Below are positions 50,297 through 58,560 of a stretch of DNA of 64,000 bases, piece after piece (the stretch's first letter is position 1; each line of letters begins with the position of its first letter). The notes below the pieces were generated by a model, which saw only the letters and a program-made list of their open reading frames with translations, made no database searches and was not told the origin of the DNA. The stretch comes from Pelagicoccus enzymogenes (GTDB taxonomy: Bacteria; Verrucomicrobiota; Verrucomicrobiia; Opitutales; Opitutaceae). The stretch lies in the NCBI RefSeq assembly GCF_014803405.1, contig NZ_JACYFG010000032.1:62001-126000 (forward strand), written 5' to 3'. The position numbers were made by a program, and so were the translations under genes.

Positions 50297-50324
50297 GCGA
50301 AGCCGTCGAACGGTTTCGCTTTTT
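50297..50324 (+). terminator. Intrinsic terminator between acuI-like gene and SSS symporter
   Basis: GCGAAGCCGT / ACGGTTTCGC (10 bp, one G-U) is followed by TTTTT. At 259 bp past acuI it could end that operon, or act as an attenuator in the leader of the symporter operon. Confidence 0.8.
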
Positions 50325-50518
50325 CGCATCGGAAGGCCAACGACGACGCTTACAAGCTCTGCATTGCGTTTCCGGGTGGCTGCTCCGCTCTTTTTTTCGT
50401 AATTTCGTAATGCTACGAGCTCCACTCGCTTCCCCGCAATCGACCGACTCCCCAAGCTTGAAGATTTTCCCAAAACCGTAGGCGCGCGTTTCGCCCCACC
50501 AAACCTACCTTTCAACCT

Positions 50519-52276
50519 ATGATTACAGAGTACATTACTCTCGCTGCCTATTTAGTGCTGTTACCCCTGCTGGGGGTGCTCTTTTCCAAGTTCAATAACA
50601 ACTTGAGCGATTTTGTTCGTGGAGGCGGGCAGGTGGCTTGGTGGCTCTCCGGTTCCAGTATCATGATGGCTGGCATCAGCGCCTTCACATTTACAGGAAA
50701 TGCCTCGGCTGCCTTTGAAGCGGGTCCCACGGTATTGGTCATCTATGCAGCCAATGTTGCGGCCATGTTGATATGTGGCTTCGCCTTGGCAGCTTGGTAT
50801 AGGCAGACCCGCGCCTACACGCCCGCTGACGTCGTGAAGTCTCGCTTCAGTGTCGCGGTAGAGCAATTTTCGGCCTATACGGGGGTGTTGATTCAACCCT
50901 TTGCAGCAGGGATCCAGCTTTGGGCTCTCTCCGTATTTGCCAGCACCACCTTCGATCTTCCCTTGGTGTTGTGTATTTTCGTGATTGGCGCGGTGGTCGT
51001 TTTTTATTCGACCACAGGCGGCAAGTGGGCGGTGATGGCAACGGACTTCGTACAGAGTTTGATCCTGCTCGCGATCACTATTCTCGTCGCTTTCTTCTGT
51101 TATCAGAAGGTGGGCGGGTTCGAAGGGTTCTTCGGTTATTTCTCCCAGCCTGAGTTCGTCGACGATTTCAAATTTGTGAAAGAGCCGGACCAATGGCCGG
51201 ACGGAAAATTCTCCATGCAGTGGATCATCGTCATTTTCATCATGACGATTTACCATCAGATCACTCTGAACTCCGCGGGGCGCTTCCTTGTGGTGAAGGA
51301 TGGCAAGGCCGCTTCCAAATCGGCCTTTCTCGGCGCTTTCCTCATGGCAGCCGGCGCCTTGATCTGGTTTTTCCCGCCGATGGTGGCCCGCTTCCTTTAT
51401 GGTACGGAAATCATGGCTCAGGACATTGCGAATCCTGAAAATTCCAGCTATTCCTTCATCGCCCAAAAGGTGCTCCCGAGCGGATTGATGGGGGTGATGA
51501 TCGCGGCTATGTTTGCGGCAACCATGAGCTCTATGGACTCTGGTCTTAATTCGCAGGTGGGCGTCATTGCCCGTAACATCGTACCTAAAGTGCGCGAGAT
51601 GTTTGGCGTGACCAAGCCCATGACACCCAAAGGCGAAGTCATGCTCTGCAAGGTGGCGACCTTAGGAATTGGGGCCCTGATCATAACCTATAGTTACCTC
51701 TTTTCTCAGAATCGGGAGCTGGCGCTCTTCGATGCGTACTTGATGATAAACTCTATCATCACCATACCGTTGGTGTTCCCGATGTTAGTCGGTTTCTATA
51801 TAAAGAAACTCCCGAGCTGGTCGTACTTTGTTATCTTCGGATTCTGTCTATTGCCGTCATTCTACTCGTACTATTTGAGCGAAACCACGGGTGAAGGCTT
51901 CACCATTCAGCAAAGAGCGATGTGGATCTTTATTTTCGGAGCAATTGGCACCGTCGTATGCCGCCCCTTCTATAAGGGAACATCGGCTGCCTACAAAAAG
52001 AAGGTAGAAGACTTCTACCAGCTCATCAAAACACCGATTCGCGATGACGAGCAGGAAGGGGAGTCCAAGGCCTATGCTCAATTGATGTTGCTAGGACGGG
52101 CTTCGGTGGGAATCGGAATCGCATTGCTCCTGCTCTTGTTCGTTCCCTCCGATTCGACAGGCGTTTGGAGCGTGCTCTTCATCAGCAGCTTCTGTGGCGG
52201 AATCGGACTTTTGCTGCTGTGGGGAGCGCGAGTCGAAAAGCGCAAGGAAGCCCAGCTCCAGGCGGAGAAACGTTAG
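50519..52276 (+). CDS. Sodium:solute symporter (SSS family)
   Basis: A 585-residue inner-membrane Na+-coupled carrier with about 13-14 hydrophobic segments. Features include LSDFVRGGGQVAWWLSGSS near residues 30-48 (the opening typical of SSS sugar carriers), STTGGKWAVMATDFVQ, and AAMFAATMSSMDSGLNSQVG (about 333-352), which contributes Na+-site residues. The tail is hydrophilic. It likely imports a monosaccharide or uronate released in the periplasm. It is the first gene of a unit with the Tat-exported sulfatase 11 bp later, suggesting that the sulfatase product is its cargo. Substrate is not predictable from the sequence. Confidence 0.94.
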   Translation: MITEYITLAAYLVLLPLLGVLFSKFNNNLSDFVRGGGQVAWWLSGSSIMMAGISAFTFTGNASAAFEAGPTVLVIYAANVAAMLICGFALAAWYRQTRAYTPADVVKSRFSVAVEQFSAYTGVLIQPFAAGIQLWALSVFASTTFDLPLVLCIFVIGAVVVFYSTTGGKWAVMATDFVQSLILLAITILVAFFCYQKVGGFEGFFGYFSQPEFVDDFKFVKEPDQWPDGKFSMQWIIVIFIMTIYHQITLNSAGRFLVVKDGKAASKSAFLGAFLMAAGALIWFFPPMVARFLYGTEIMAQDIANPENSSYSFIAQKVLPSGLMGVMIAAMFAATMSSMDSGLNSQVGVIARNIVPKVREMFGVTKPMTPKGEVMLCKVATLGIGALIITYSYLFSQNRELALFDAYLMINSIITIPLVFPMLVGFYIKKLPSWSYFVIFGFCLLPSFYSYYLSETTGEGFTIQQRAMWIFIFGAIGTVVCRPFYKGTSAAYKKKVEDFYQLIKTPIRDDEQEGESKAYAQLMLLGRASVGIGIALLLLLFVPSDSTGVWSVLFISSFCGGIGLLLLWGARVEKRKEAQLQAEKR

Positions 52277-52287
52277 AGTCGGTTAAC

Positions 52288-53784
52288 ATGTCCGAAAAAG
52301 TAAGCAGAAGAACTTTTGTTAAAGGAGCTGTCGGCGCCGCTGCGGTCGCGTCATTAAGCCCCAGCGGCCTTATAAAGGCCGCAGCTCGCGGCAAGTCCAA
52401 GGCTCCCAATTTGGTATTCGTTTTCCCTGACCAATGGCGGGGACAGGCTTTGGGCTTTCGGGCTGAAGATCCTGTCCATACGCCCCACCTAGATCGCTTC
52501 GCAAAGGAGAGCCTTTCCTTGCCGCAGACTGTCGCTAACTACCCGTTATGCAGTCCGTATCGGGGAATGTTGATGAGCGGAAAGTATTCGCATGCCAATA
52601 AGGTGACCGGCAACTGCCGGGCGGATCGGGCCCAGTATGGCGTCGAGTTGCAGCAGGACGAGGACTGCTGGTCGGACGTCTTGCAGGCTCAAGGCTACAG
52701 CTTGGGCTATATCGGCAAGTGGCACCTCGACGCTCCGCGAGAGCCATTTATCGAGGCCAACCCGAAGTGGAACACCTGGTGTCCGCCAGAGCGTCGGCAC
52801 GGATTTGACTACTGGTATTCGTACGGGACCTACAACGATCACAACCGCCCGATGTATTGGGAAACGAAGGCGGACCGCGAGGAATACCATTTCGTCGACC
52901 AATGGAGCCCTGAGCACGAAGCGGACAAGGCCATTGATTATATCCAGAACGAGGACGGGACGATGCGGGACCCTGACCAGCCTTTCGCCTTGGTGGTTTC
53001 GATGAACCCTCCTCATCCGCCGTATCATTTGTATCCAGATAAGTATCGTGAGCCTTATGCAGACAAGTCCCTAGACTCCCTGTTGGTCCGCCCGAACGTC
53101 GACCCAGAGCACCCTAAGGCCAAGGCCAACACGCGGGACTACTACGCTAGCATCACGGGAGTCGACGAGCAGTTTGCACGCATCCTCAAAGCGATTGATG
53201 ATGTCGGATTGAAGGAGGATACGATCGTGGTTTTTACCTCGGACCACGGCGATTGCCTAGGTACTCACGGTGAGGTTTCGAAGAATAATCCCTTCGAAGA
53301 ATCCATGCGGGTTCCGTTCTTGATCCGTTGGCCCGGCAAGATAAAGCCCGGTAGCGATGACCTGCTGCTCTCCACTCCCGACATTTACCCCACCTTGCTC
53401 GACTTGATGGGCTTTGAAAAAGAACTCCCGGAGGGGTTGCAGGGCGACAGCTATGCTCAGCTTATGCGGGGCGCGAACATCGTTCGACCAAGCTCGCAGC
53501 TTTACCTCAAGATTCCCTCCGAGGCTCCGGACTTGGGAGCTAGAGGCGTTAGAACGCAGCGTTACAAGCTGGTGCTAGACATTAGCGCGAACAAAGAGGT
53601 GTCGCGCATGTTGTTCGACCTAAAGGAGGATCCGTACGAATTGGAGAACTTGGCTGGTTCGCACCCGCGCGTTGTCGAGCAATTGATTGATAAGGAGCTG
53701 AAGCCTTGGTTGCTTAAAACCGGAGACCCCTGGTATCAGCACTTGAGCGCGCTGAATGCGGCAGGTAAGGCGGGCAATTCATAA
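52288..53784 (+). CDS. Tat-exported type I sulfatase (sulfatase 2)
   Basis: I start at ATG 52288 because it begins MSEKVSRRTFVKG, a twin-arginine signal with hydrophobic segment to about residue 30; the longer frame from 52165 would overlap the symporter. This gives 498 residues. NLVFVFPDQWRGQALG has the first metal ligand region. YPLCSPYRGMLMSG has the C-x-P-x-R maturation motif with Cys88. VVFTSDHGDCLGTHG supplies the Asp-His metal site. The enzyme removes sulfate esters in the periplasm, folded and probably matured in the cytoplasm before Tat export. It lies 11 bp after the SSS gene. The family subclass is not determined; the motif order fits polysaccharide sulfatases. Confidence 0.93.
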   Translation: MSEKVSRRTFVKGAVGAAAVASLSPSGLIKAAARGKSKAPNLVFVFPDQWRGQALGFRAEDPVHTPHLDRFAKESLSLPQTVANYPLCSPYRGMLMSGKYSHANKVTGNCRADRAQYGVELQQDEDCWSDVLQAQGYSLGYIGKWHLDAPREPFIEANPKWNTWCPPERRHGFDYWYSYGTYNDHNRPMYWETKADREEYHFVDQWSPEHEADKAIDYIQNEDGTMRDPDQPFALVVSMNPPHPPYHLYPDKYREPYADKSLDSLLVRPNVDPEHPKAKANTRDYYASITGVDEQFARILKAIDDVGLKEDTIVVFTSDHGDCLGTHGEVSKNNPFEESMRVPFLIRWPGKIKPGSDDLLLSTPDIYPTLLDLMGFEKELPEGLQGDSYAQLMRGANIVRPSSQLYLKIPSEAPDLGARGVRTQRYKLVLDISANKEVSRMLFDLKEDPYELENLAGSHPRVVEQLIDKELKPWLLKTGDPWYQHLSALNAAGKAGNS

Positions 53785-53838
53785 AATCAAGCGCTCCCCA
53801 CTTGTAATGGCCGCTGCGTGCTTCAAGATCGAAACGTC

Positions 53839-54801
53839 ATGGTTACAAAGGGAGATTTGGAATTTGATACAGTTGTTGTGGGAGCAGGCGTCGCTGGTTT
53901 GGCAGCGGCGCGATTATTGATCCAGCGTGGGCAACGTACCGTCGTGTTGGAGAAGTCGCGCGGAGTTGGCGGCAGAATGGCTGCTCGCCGTCTCGCTGGA
54001 CAGAGTTTTGACAATGGGGCTCACTTTTTCTCCGTCGCTGGGGAAACTTTCGGAAAAGAGCTGCAGCGATGGCAGTCAAAGGATATAGCGAAACTTTGGA
54101 TACAGGATGGAGACCGTCGATTGTATGCCGGTTTGCCAAGCATGAATGCCCTCGCCAAAGAACTGGCAGAGGAAGTGGATGTCGAACGGCAGCAATTGGT
54201 GAGCACTCTGACGATCGAGGACGGCGTCGTTATTCTGCGGTGTGACAATGGTCAAAAGTGGAGAGCTAGGAAGGTTCTCTTTACGGCGCCACTGCCTCAG
54301 TCGTTAGCGATTCTGAAGCGCTCCAATCTAGACTTGGAGTCTGAGTTATTGGACGAGTTGGCTCGAGTGAGCTATGAGCCGTGCCTATCCCTCTTGCTCC
54401 GCCTCAAGGCGGACATCGGTCTCGCTGCCCCAGGTTTCTTGAAGGGAGTGAGCGAGAAACTGGATACGATCACGGACGCGCGACAAAAGGGAACCAGCTC
54501 GCAGCCCGGCTTGATCGTGCACTCGACGGCAGCCTTTGCCGAGGCCAATTACGAAAAGGACCGTCCTGTGCTAGAACAGATGATGATAGCCGCGGTGAAG
54601 GAGCTTTACCCGGTGGAAATTGAAGAGAGCTACTTGCACAAATGGCGCTATGCCCACCGCAAGGGGGAGGGCGTCGGAAGGCTATTCGCGGAGGCTAAAT
54701 CGCTGCCCTTGTACTTTGCGGGTGACTCCTTCGGGATTGCCAAGATAGAAGGCGCTTATGACTCAGGTGCCGCCGCAGCGGAAGCGATTCTGCGAGCCTA
54801 G
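53839..54801 (+). CDS. FAD/NAD(P)-dependent amine-oxidase-like oxidoreductase (renalase type)
   Basis: A 320-residue protein from ATG 53839; a GTG at 53818 would add seven residues and cannot be excluded, as neither has a clear ribosome-binding site. The N-terminus has the FAD-binding fold FDTVVVGAGVAGLAAARLL, the continuation VVLEKSRGVGGRMAARR, and GQSFDNGAHFFS. A C-terminal FAD contact is LYFAGDSFGIAKIEGAYDSG. This order is typical of the bacterial renalase-like NAD(P)/FAD oxidoreductases. There is no signal peptide. Its role in the locus is unclear; the reaction may involve oxidised nicotinamides. It lies 54 bp after the sulfatase gene and may be part of that transcript. Confidence 0.85.
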   Translation: MVTKGDLEFDTVVVGAGVAGLAAARLLIQRGQRTVVLEKSRGVGGRMAARRLAGQSFDNGAHFFSVAGETFGKELQRWQSKDIAKLWIQDGDRRLYAGLPSMNALAKELAEEVDVERQQLVSTLTIEDGVVILRCDNGQKWRARKVLFTAPLPQSLAILKRSNLDLESELLDELARVSYEPCLSLLLRLKADIGLAAPGFLKGVSEKLDTITDARQKGTSSQPGLIVHSTAAFAEANYEKDRPVLEQMMIAAVKELYPVEIEESYLHKWRYAHRKGEGVGRLFAEAKSLPLYFAGDSFGIAKIEGAYDSGAAAAEAILRA

Positions 54802-54880
54802 TTAGTCAGCTCCCTCTATGGCTTTACGGACCATCTCTATACAATAGGGGTGCCATTGATGGAAATTGATGGCTCTTCCT
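54802..54880 (-). pseudogene. Remnant of a sulfatase C-terminus
   Basis: On the minus strand the frame ends GRAINFHQWHPYCIEMVRKA then IEGAD and stop. Sulfatase 3 (60653-62107) ends INFHQWNPYWIEVVRKA then QGGGN and stop. The DNA agrees at 29 of 31 bases in the core (about 54842-54872). No sulfatase-like sequence continues upstream in any minus frame I read, so this is the tail of a deleted gene copy. It directly abuts the stop of the FAD oxidoreductase. Confidence 0.7.
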
Positions 54881-55111
54881 GAAGCCCGCCAGGAGTTGGT
54901 ACTCCACTCATGGCAGAGGGGGACTTTCGCGTAGCGGGTGATTGCCGAAGTTGAGGTTCTCGGTTTTTGCAGACGGATTGTTGAGGGGAGATCTATACAG
55001 ATAGATGGACTTTCCACGACCGGACAGCCGTTTCAGTCTCTCAAGTGGCTCGGTGTTCCACAGCGGCTCGCTAGGCTTATGTTTTACGTACGATATTTGC
55101 CAAAAAGGACT
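54881..55111. other. Gap before the discoidin-like gene
   Basis: Together with the remnant, this leaves 310 bp without an intact gene. The frame that enters the next gene from 54938 has a composition unlike it; I see no regulatory site beyond the AAGGA box just before 55112. Confidence 0.45.
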
Positions 55112-55897
55112 ATGAAAATTACCCACACTGATCGATTAGGAAAAAAGCTTTCGGAAGCTTCTGGAGAGAACAGCGTCGAAATTGAAATATTGGGCGAGTT
55201 CGGGTTTGAGGATATCCTGATTTTCGAAATGGAGCCGGGTTCGTTTGTGGAGGTCGACATCGATCCGACTTTCAACAAGTCCATCGTTTATGCGCCGGAC
55301 GGGAAAATCGTATACCAGTTGCCTGTTGGCCCGAAGGCGAGGGCCTACGACCCTGAGGCTTTTAAGGGGGAGCGCCACTTAATCACCATGGAAAGGGTTT
55401 CTCGCGAGTGGCTCGCCAAGCGACGAAACTTGGCTATGAACTCGTTGGATACGCGTTGGGACACCGGATATTTTCCTCATGCCTCGGCGAACGTGGTAAC
55501 TCGTGACGAGCCCTGGTTCGAGGCGAAGAATGCGATTGACGGACACCTGTCGAGGGTCGGTCATGGAGCGTGGCCGTACCAATCTTGGGGAGGCGGTCTG
55601 AGAGATGACTTGGTGTTTCGCCTGGATTTTGGTCGAGAAGTATTGATCGACGAGATCGTCATCTATCTGCGCGCGGATTACGCTGACGACCATGATATCA
55701 ATTGGGAATCAGGGGTCGTGACATTCTCCGATGGGGAAAAAATGCCAATCTCCATGAAGAAGGTAGAGGAAGGGCAATCGTACGCATTTGCGGAAAAGAA
55801 GGTGACATGGATCGAGCTGTCCGAGTTGAAGCGTGAAATCTCTGCCGCATTCTCAGCCCTAACCCAAATTGAGGTTTTTGGCAGGGACATCCTCTAG
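55112..55897 (+). CDS. Cytosolic discoidin (F5/8C)-like protein of unknown role
   Basis: I start at ATG 55112 (MKITHTDRLG) because AAGGA lies 5 bases upstream; the longer frame from 54938 adds an unlikely N-terminus. This gives 261 residues, no signal peptide. The first ~100 residues form a beta-rich region (FGFEDILIFEMEPGSF; IVYAPDGKIVYQLPVG). The second half looks like a discoidin fold: HASANVVTRDEPWFEAKNAI, DGHLSRVGHGAWPYQSWGGG, then LVFRLDFGREVLIDEIVIYLRA and WIELSELKR. Such folds bind sugars, but here in the cytoplasm. It could be a binding domain, a regulator or an enzyme subunit; I cannot say. The stop overlaps the likely terminator at 55880-55916. Confidence 0.78.
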   Translation: MKITHTDRLGKKLSEASGENSVEIEILGEFGFEDILIFEMEPGSFVEVDIDPTFNKSIVYAPDGKIVYQLPVGPKARAYDPEAFKGERHLITMERVSREWLAKRRNLAMNSLDTRWDTGYFPHASANVVTRDEPWFEAKNAIDGHLSRVGHGAWPYQSWGGGLRDDLVFRLDFGREVLIDEIVIYLRADYADDHDINWESGVVTFSDGEKMPISMKKVEEGQSYAFAEKKVTWIELSELKREISAAFSALTQIEVFGRDIL

Positions 55898-55916
55898 CTC
55901 GCTGCCTGCTTTTTTT
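55880..55916 (+). terminator. Probable terminator overlapping the end of the discoidin-like gene
   Basis: GGCAGG / CTGCC-type arms (55880-55885 and 55902-55909) are followed by seven T (55910-55916). The loop is long (about 17), so strength is moderate. Confidence 0.5.
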
Positions 55917-55969
55917 GGGTTCATCAGCAGGAGCAGAGGAAATTGCTGGCTAAGTTGCTTGGTACAACT

Positions 55970-56033
55970 GTGGGAAGCGACCTTGTGCCACGATTGCTTT
56001 GGTCGAATCGTGGCACAAGGGCACACTTCCCAC
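55970..56033. repeat. REP-like palindromic element, copy 1
   Basis: GTGGGAAG (55970) and CTTCCCAC (56026-56033) flank a perfect 15-bp stem CCTTGTGCCACGATT / AATCGTGGCACAAGG. The overall form, GTGGGA-xCG-CTTG-stem, strongly recalls REP elements of other bacteria. A second copy lies at 57559-57621. It lies between convergent genes, a usual REP location. Confidence 0.8.
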
Positions 56034-56075
56034 GGGAAAACTCAAAATTCCCGCAAGAATCACCAAGGAGGGCGC

Positions 56076-56112
56076 AAAAAAGCCAGCCACCGAATTGCGG
56101 AGGGGGCTGGCT
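56076..56112 (-). terminator. Intrinsic terminator of GH88 enzyme 1
   Basis: AGCCAGCC / GGCTGGCT (8 bp) with a 16-base loop is followed on the minus strand by TTTTTT, 28 bp after the stop at 56140. Confidence 0.8.
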
Positions 56113-56139
56113 GAGGGTTGCACTCGTTTCGGTTTTCGC

Positions 56140-57294
56140 TTAGCTCAGGGCGCCGGCCACTCGCAGTTGATTCGAGGCGTTGAGGGCACGGAGCTTCGAG
56201 AGAGCTTCAACGTAGTAGTAGTCGCCGTAGATGAGCGAGACGTCGATGCCGATATCGGCAGGGCGATTGAAAGTTCCACCGTGGATGATGCCGTCGCTGT
56301 CGTTGTCCCAGTTCCCGTAATTCTCGTAGGTAGACTTGATAATAGCGGTCGCGGCTCCGAGGTATTTGTCCGACTCCTCGCCTTCCAGAAAGGAAGAGAG
56401 CAAGATCATGCCACTTGCCGCGCAGGCTCCAGCTGACGTGTCGCGAGGGGTATCGTCATCGCGCGGCACGCGGAAATCCCAGTGCGGAACGTTGTCTTCC
56501 GGCAATTCGCTGATAAAGAAATCGGACACTTTCTTGCCTACTTCTAGATAGCGGGGTTCTTGGGTGTATTTGTAGGCGAGGGCCATGCCATGGACTGCCC
56601 ATGAAGTTCCTCGAGACCAAGCGGAGGTCGTGGATTGGCCCTGACCGCTTTGCACCTTGATCTTTTCGCCGGTGAAGGGATCGAACTCGACCATGTGATT
56701 CACGGAAAAGTCGTCCCGGATGAAGTTTTCGATCACGGTTTCGGTGTGAGCGACGGCTACATGACGGAAACGAGGGTCTCCGGTTTCCTCCGAGGCCCAG
56801 TGAAGCAGGGGAAGGTTCATCATGCTGTCGATGATGCTGAGGCCGCGCGGATCCGAATCGTTTAGGCCGTTTTTGTTCCACGCGGACAGGAAGTTACCTG
56901 CTATGTTGAATCGGCTGGCCAGGTGGCTGGCGGCAATCAAGGCGCGACGCCTTGCTTCTGGGTCACCCGTCATCGTGTAGCGTTTGATGGAGGTGAGTTG
57001 CCACATGAAGCCGACGTCGTGGTGTAGATTGACGTACTCGTTGAGCGCTTGGTCCATCTGGTTCTCGCAGCTCAGGGCAATCTTGGCGAAAGGCTCGTGC
57101 TTGGTGTCCTCGTAGATCAACCAGAGGAGTCCCGGCCAAAAACCTGTTACCCAGCGCCAGAGGTCCTCGGTGTAGGTGTACTTGCCGTTCTCGTCTGTCA
57201 TGGACGGGAATCTGTCGCCGATGACGAGGCTCGTCTTCTCTACCTTTTTTACCAATGCTTTCCATGCATCGTCTGTCCAACTGTTGTCGATCAT
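56140..57294 (-). CDS. GH88 unsaturated glucuronyl hydrolase 1
   Basis: A 384-residue (alpha/alpha)6-barrel enzyme that hydrates the 4,5-unsaturated uronate left by polysaccharide lyases, releasing it from the oligosaccharide. The catalytic aspartates expected in GH88 are Asp93 (HHDVGFMW) and Asp156 (GLSIIDSMMNLP). WRWVTGFWPGLLWLIYE and STTSAWSRGTSWAVHGMALA are further family landmarks. There is no signal peptide, so it acts in the cytoplasm on imported lyase products. The pairing with lyase-like propellers is direct support for a lyase-based pathway. It is about 460 bp downstream of the kduD-like gene with its own terminator; 28% or so of residues look shared with GH88 enzyme 2 only around motifs, so specificities likely differ (glucuronate versus linkage partner). 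Confidence 0.93.
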   Translation of the reverse strand: MIDNSWTDDAWKALVKKVEKTSLVIGDRFPSMTDENGKYTYTEDLWRWVTGFWPGLLWLIYEDTKHEPFAKIALSCENQMDQALNEYVNLHHDVGFMWQLTSIKRYTMTGDPEARRRALIAASHLASRFNIAGNFLSAWNKNGLNDSDPRGLSIIDSMMNLPLLHWASEETGDPRFRHVAVAHTETVIENFIRDDFSVNHMVEFDPFTGEKIKVQSGQGQSTTSAWSRGTSWAVHGMALAYKYTQEPRYLEVGKKVSDFFISELPEDNVPHWDFRVPRDDDTPRDTSAGACAASGMILLSSFLEGEESDKYLGAATAIIKSTYENYGNWDNDSDGIIHGGTFNRPADIGIDVSLIYGDYYYVEALSKLRALNASNQLRVAGALS

Positions 57295-57558
57295 ACGTTC
57301 TTTTGTCGCTTATTTGAAAGGGGTCCGCATCGCATGTCGTTCAACGATTTGGAGGGGCGCAGCTAATTAGTTGTGCTACGTGAAGGGAAGTGGGGCTATT
57401 TTTTTCAACTGTATGTATTTTTTTCGGGCCCGGCCTGGGGCCGATGCAGCGTTGCGGGGAAGGGAGGCGAGGAACGCTGTCGTTTAGGATGAGTGCCGAG
57501 GGCTGTCAGGACCGCGGCACCTTGTGTTTCCATTCATGTTCGTCACATTGGATGGCTT

Positions 57559-57621
57559 GTGGGAAGCGACCTTGCGTCCCGATCGCTCCGCTCCAAATCG
57601 CGGCACAAGGCCGCTTCCCAC
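57559..57621. repeat. REP-like palindromic element, copy 2
   Basis: GTGGGAAGCGACCTTG (57559-57574) is identical to the start of copy 1. The other side reads CGGCACAAGG and CTTCCCAC (57614-57621). The inner stem is imperfect. The size (63 bp) is nearly that of copy 1 (64 bp). Confidence 0.75.
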
Positions 57622-57681
57622 TTTAAATCGTACCACAGGAATAGTGCAGGATGTTTCGCTGAAACCACACCAGGATGTAGC

Positions 57682-57722
57682 AAAAAAAGCTGCAGGCTGG
57701 AGACTCATCCCCAGCCTGCAGC
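57682..57722 (-). terminator. Intrinsic terminator of the kduD-like gene
   Basis: A perfect 12-bp stem GCTGCAGGCTGG / CCAGCCTGCAGC is followed on the minus strand by seven T. It starts 34 bp after the stop. Confidence 0.92.
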
Positions 57723-57756
57723 CCAAAGTGTAGGTGCGTGTTCGCGTCTGGCTTTG

Positions 57757-58560
57757 CTAGATTTCGTTCTCGCCCTTGACGTAGCCGAAGTTCGCCAAGA
57801 TGCCGCCGTCGACGTACAGGATGTGGCCGTTGACGAATTGGGCCGCGTTGGAGGCGAGGAAGAGAGCTGCGTTTGCAACGTCTTCCGGCTCTCCCCAGCG
57901 GTTGGCAGGGGTGCGAGTCATTACCAAGTCATTGAAGGGATGCCCGCCTTCGCGGATGGGAGCGGTTTGGGAGGTCGCGATATAGCCGGGGCCGATGCCG
58001 TTGACCTGCAGTCCGTATTTTGCCCACTCGCAAGTCATGTTTTCGGTGAGCAACTTCAAGCCGCCTTTTGCTGCTGCGTACGCGGAAACGTTTTGACGAC
58101 CGTATACGCTCATCATCGAGCACATGTTGATGATTTTGCCGGCCCGGCGCTCGATCATGCCAGGAGCCACTCGCTTGGCTACGATGAGCGGTGCCACTAG
58201 GTCGACGTCGATCACTTGCTCGAAGTCCTTGATCGGCATATCCAAAATTGGGATACGCTTGATGATGCCTGCATTGTTCACTAGGATGTCGATGGGGCCG
58301 ACGTCCTTTTCGATTTGGCTAATGCCTCTGTCGACTTGCTCTTCGCTGCAGACGTTGAAGTTTAAGGTGTAGACATCGATTCCTTCCTTGGCGTACTCGG
58401 CCTTGCATTCTTCGAGCTTTTCGTCGCTCAAGTCGTTGACGCAAAGCTGAGCGCCCGCTTTGGCCAAAACCTTGCCGATGGCCATGCCGATGCCATGGGT
58501 GCCGCCTGTGACGAGTGCTACTTTCCCCGAAAGGTCGAATAGTTCTTGAATGATGCTCAT
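57757..58560 (-). CDS. kduD: KduD/gluconate 5-dehydrogenase-type SDR
   Basis: A 267-residue classical short-chain dehydrogenase. TGGTHGIG (18-25) binds NAD(P); NNAG (95-98); catalytic Ser148, Tyr161 and Lys165 (YAAAK). The family with FDLSGKVALVTGG starts includes gluconate 5-dehydrogenase and KduD, which converts 2,5-diketo-3-deoxygluconate to 2-keto-3-deoxygluconate, the step after unsaturated uronate is released and isomerised by KduI. Two flanking GH88 genes make KduD the better guess. It is cytosolic. KduI, KdgK and KdgA are not in the window. A motif copy lies 227 bp upstream (58787-58798), tying it to the receptors and the giant lyase-like gene. The symbol is tentative because KduD and gluconate 5-dehydrogenase are hard to separate by sequence. 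Confidence 0.82.
   Translation of the reverse strand: MSIIQELFDLSGKVALVTGGTHGIGMAIGKVLAKAGAQLCVNDLSDEKLEECKAEYAKEGIDVYTLNFNVCSEEQVDRGISQIEKDVGPIDILVNNAGIIKRIPILDMPIKDFEQVIDVDLVAPLIVAKRVAPGMIERRAGKIINMCSMMSVYGRQNVSAYAAAKGGLKLLTENMTCEWAKYGLQVNGIGPGYIATSQTAPIREGGHPFNDLVMTRTPANRWGEPEDVANAALFLASNAAQFVNGHILYVDGGILANFGYVKGENEI

Larger units (their letters stand above)
50039..50518. other. Intergenic region upstream of the SSS symporter
   Basis: No convincing gene. It contains a 16-bp palindrome (50073-50088), a stem with GCTTGCG / CGCAAGC arms (about 50229-50260), a strong terminator (50297-50324) and then about 195 bp before the symporter. A 106-codon frame (50161-50481) crosses the terminator and has no protein-like features. 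Confidence 0.5.
57295..57756. other. Intergenic region between GH88 enzyme 1 and kduD-like gene
   Basis: No gene is supported. It holds the kduD-like terminator (57682-57722), REP-like copy 2 (57559-57621), an inverted repeat CAGCGTT / AACGCTG (about 57448-57480) and T-rich tracts near 57400-57420 close to the GH88 start. Confidence 0.5.

Noticed and set aside
50161-50481. 106-codon frame before the SSS symporter
   Set aside because: The frame crosses a strong intrinsic terminator and shows no protein-like pattern beyond a short hydrophobic start.
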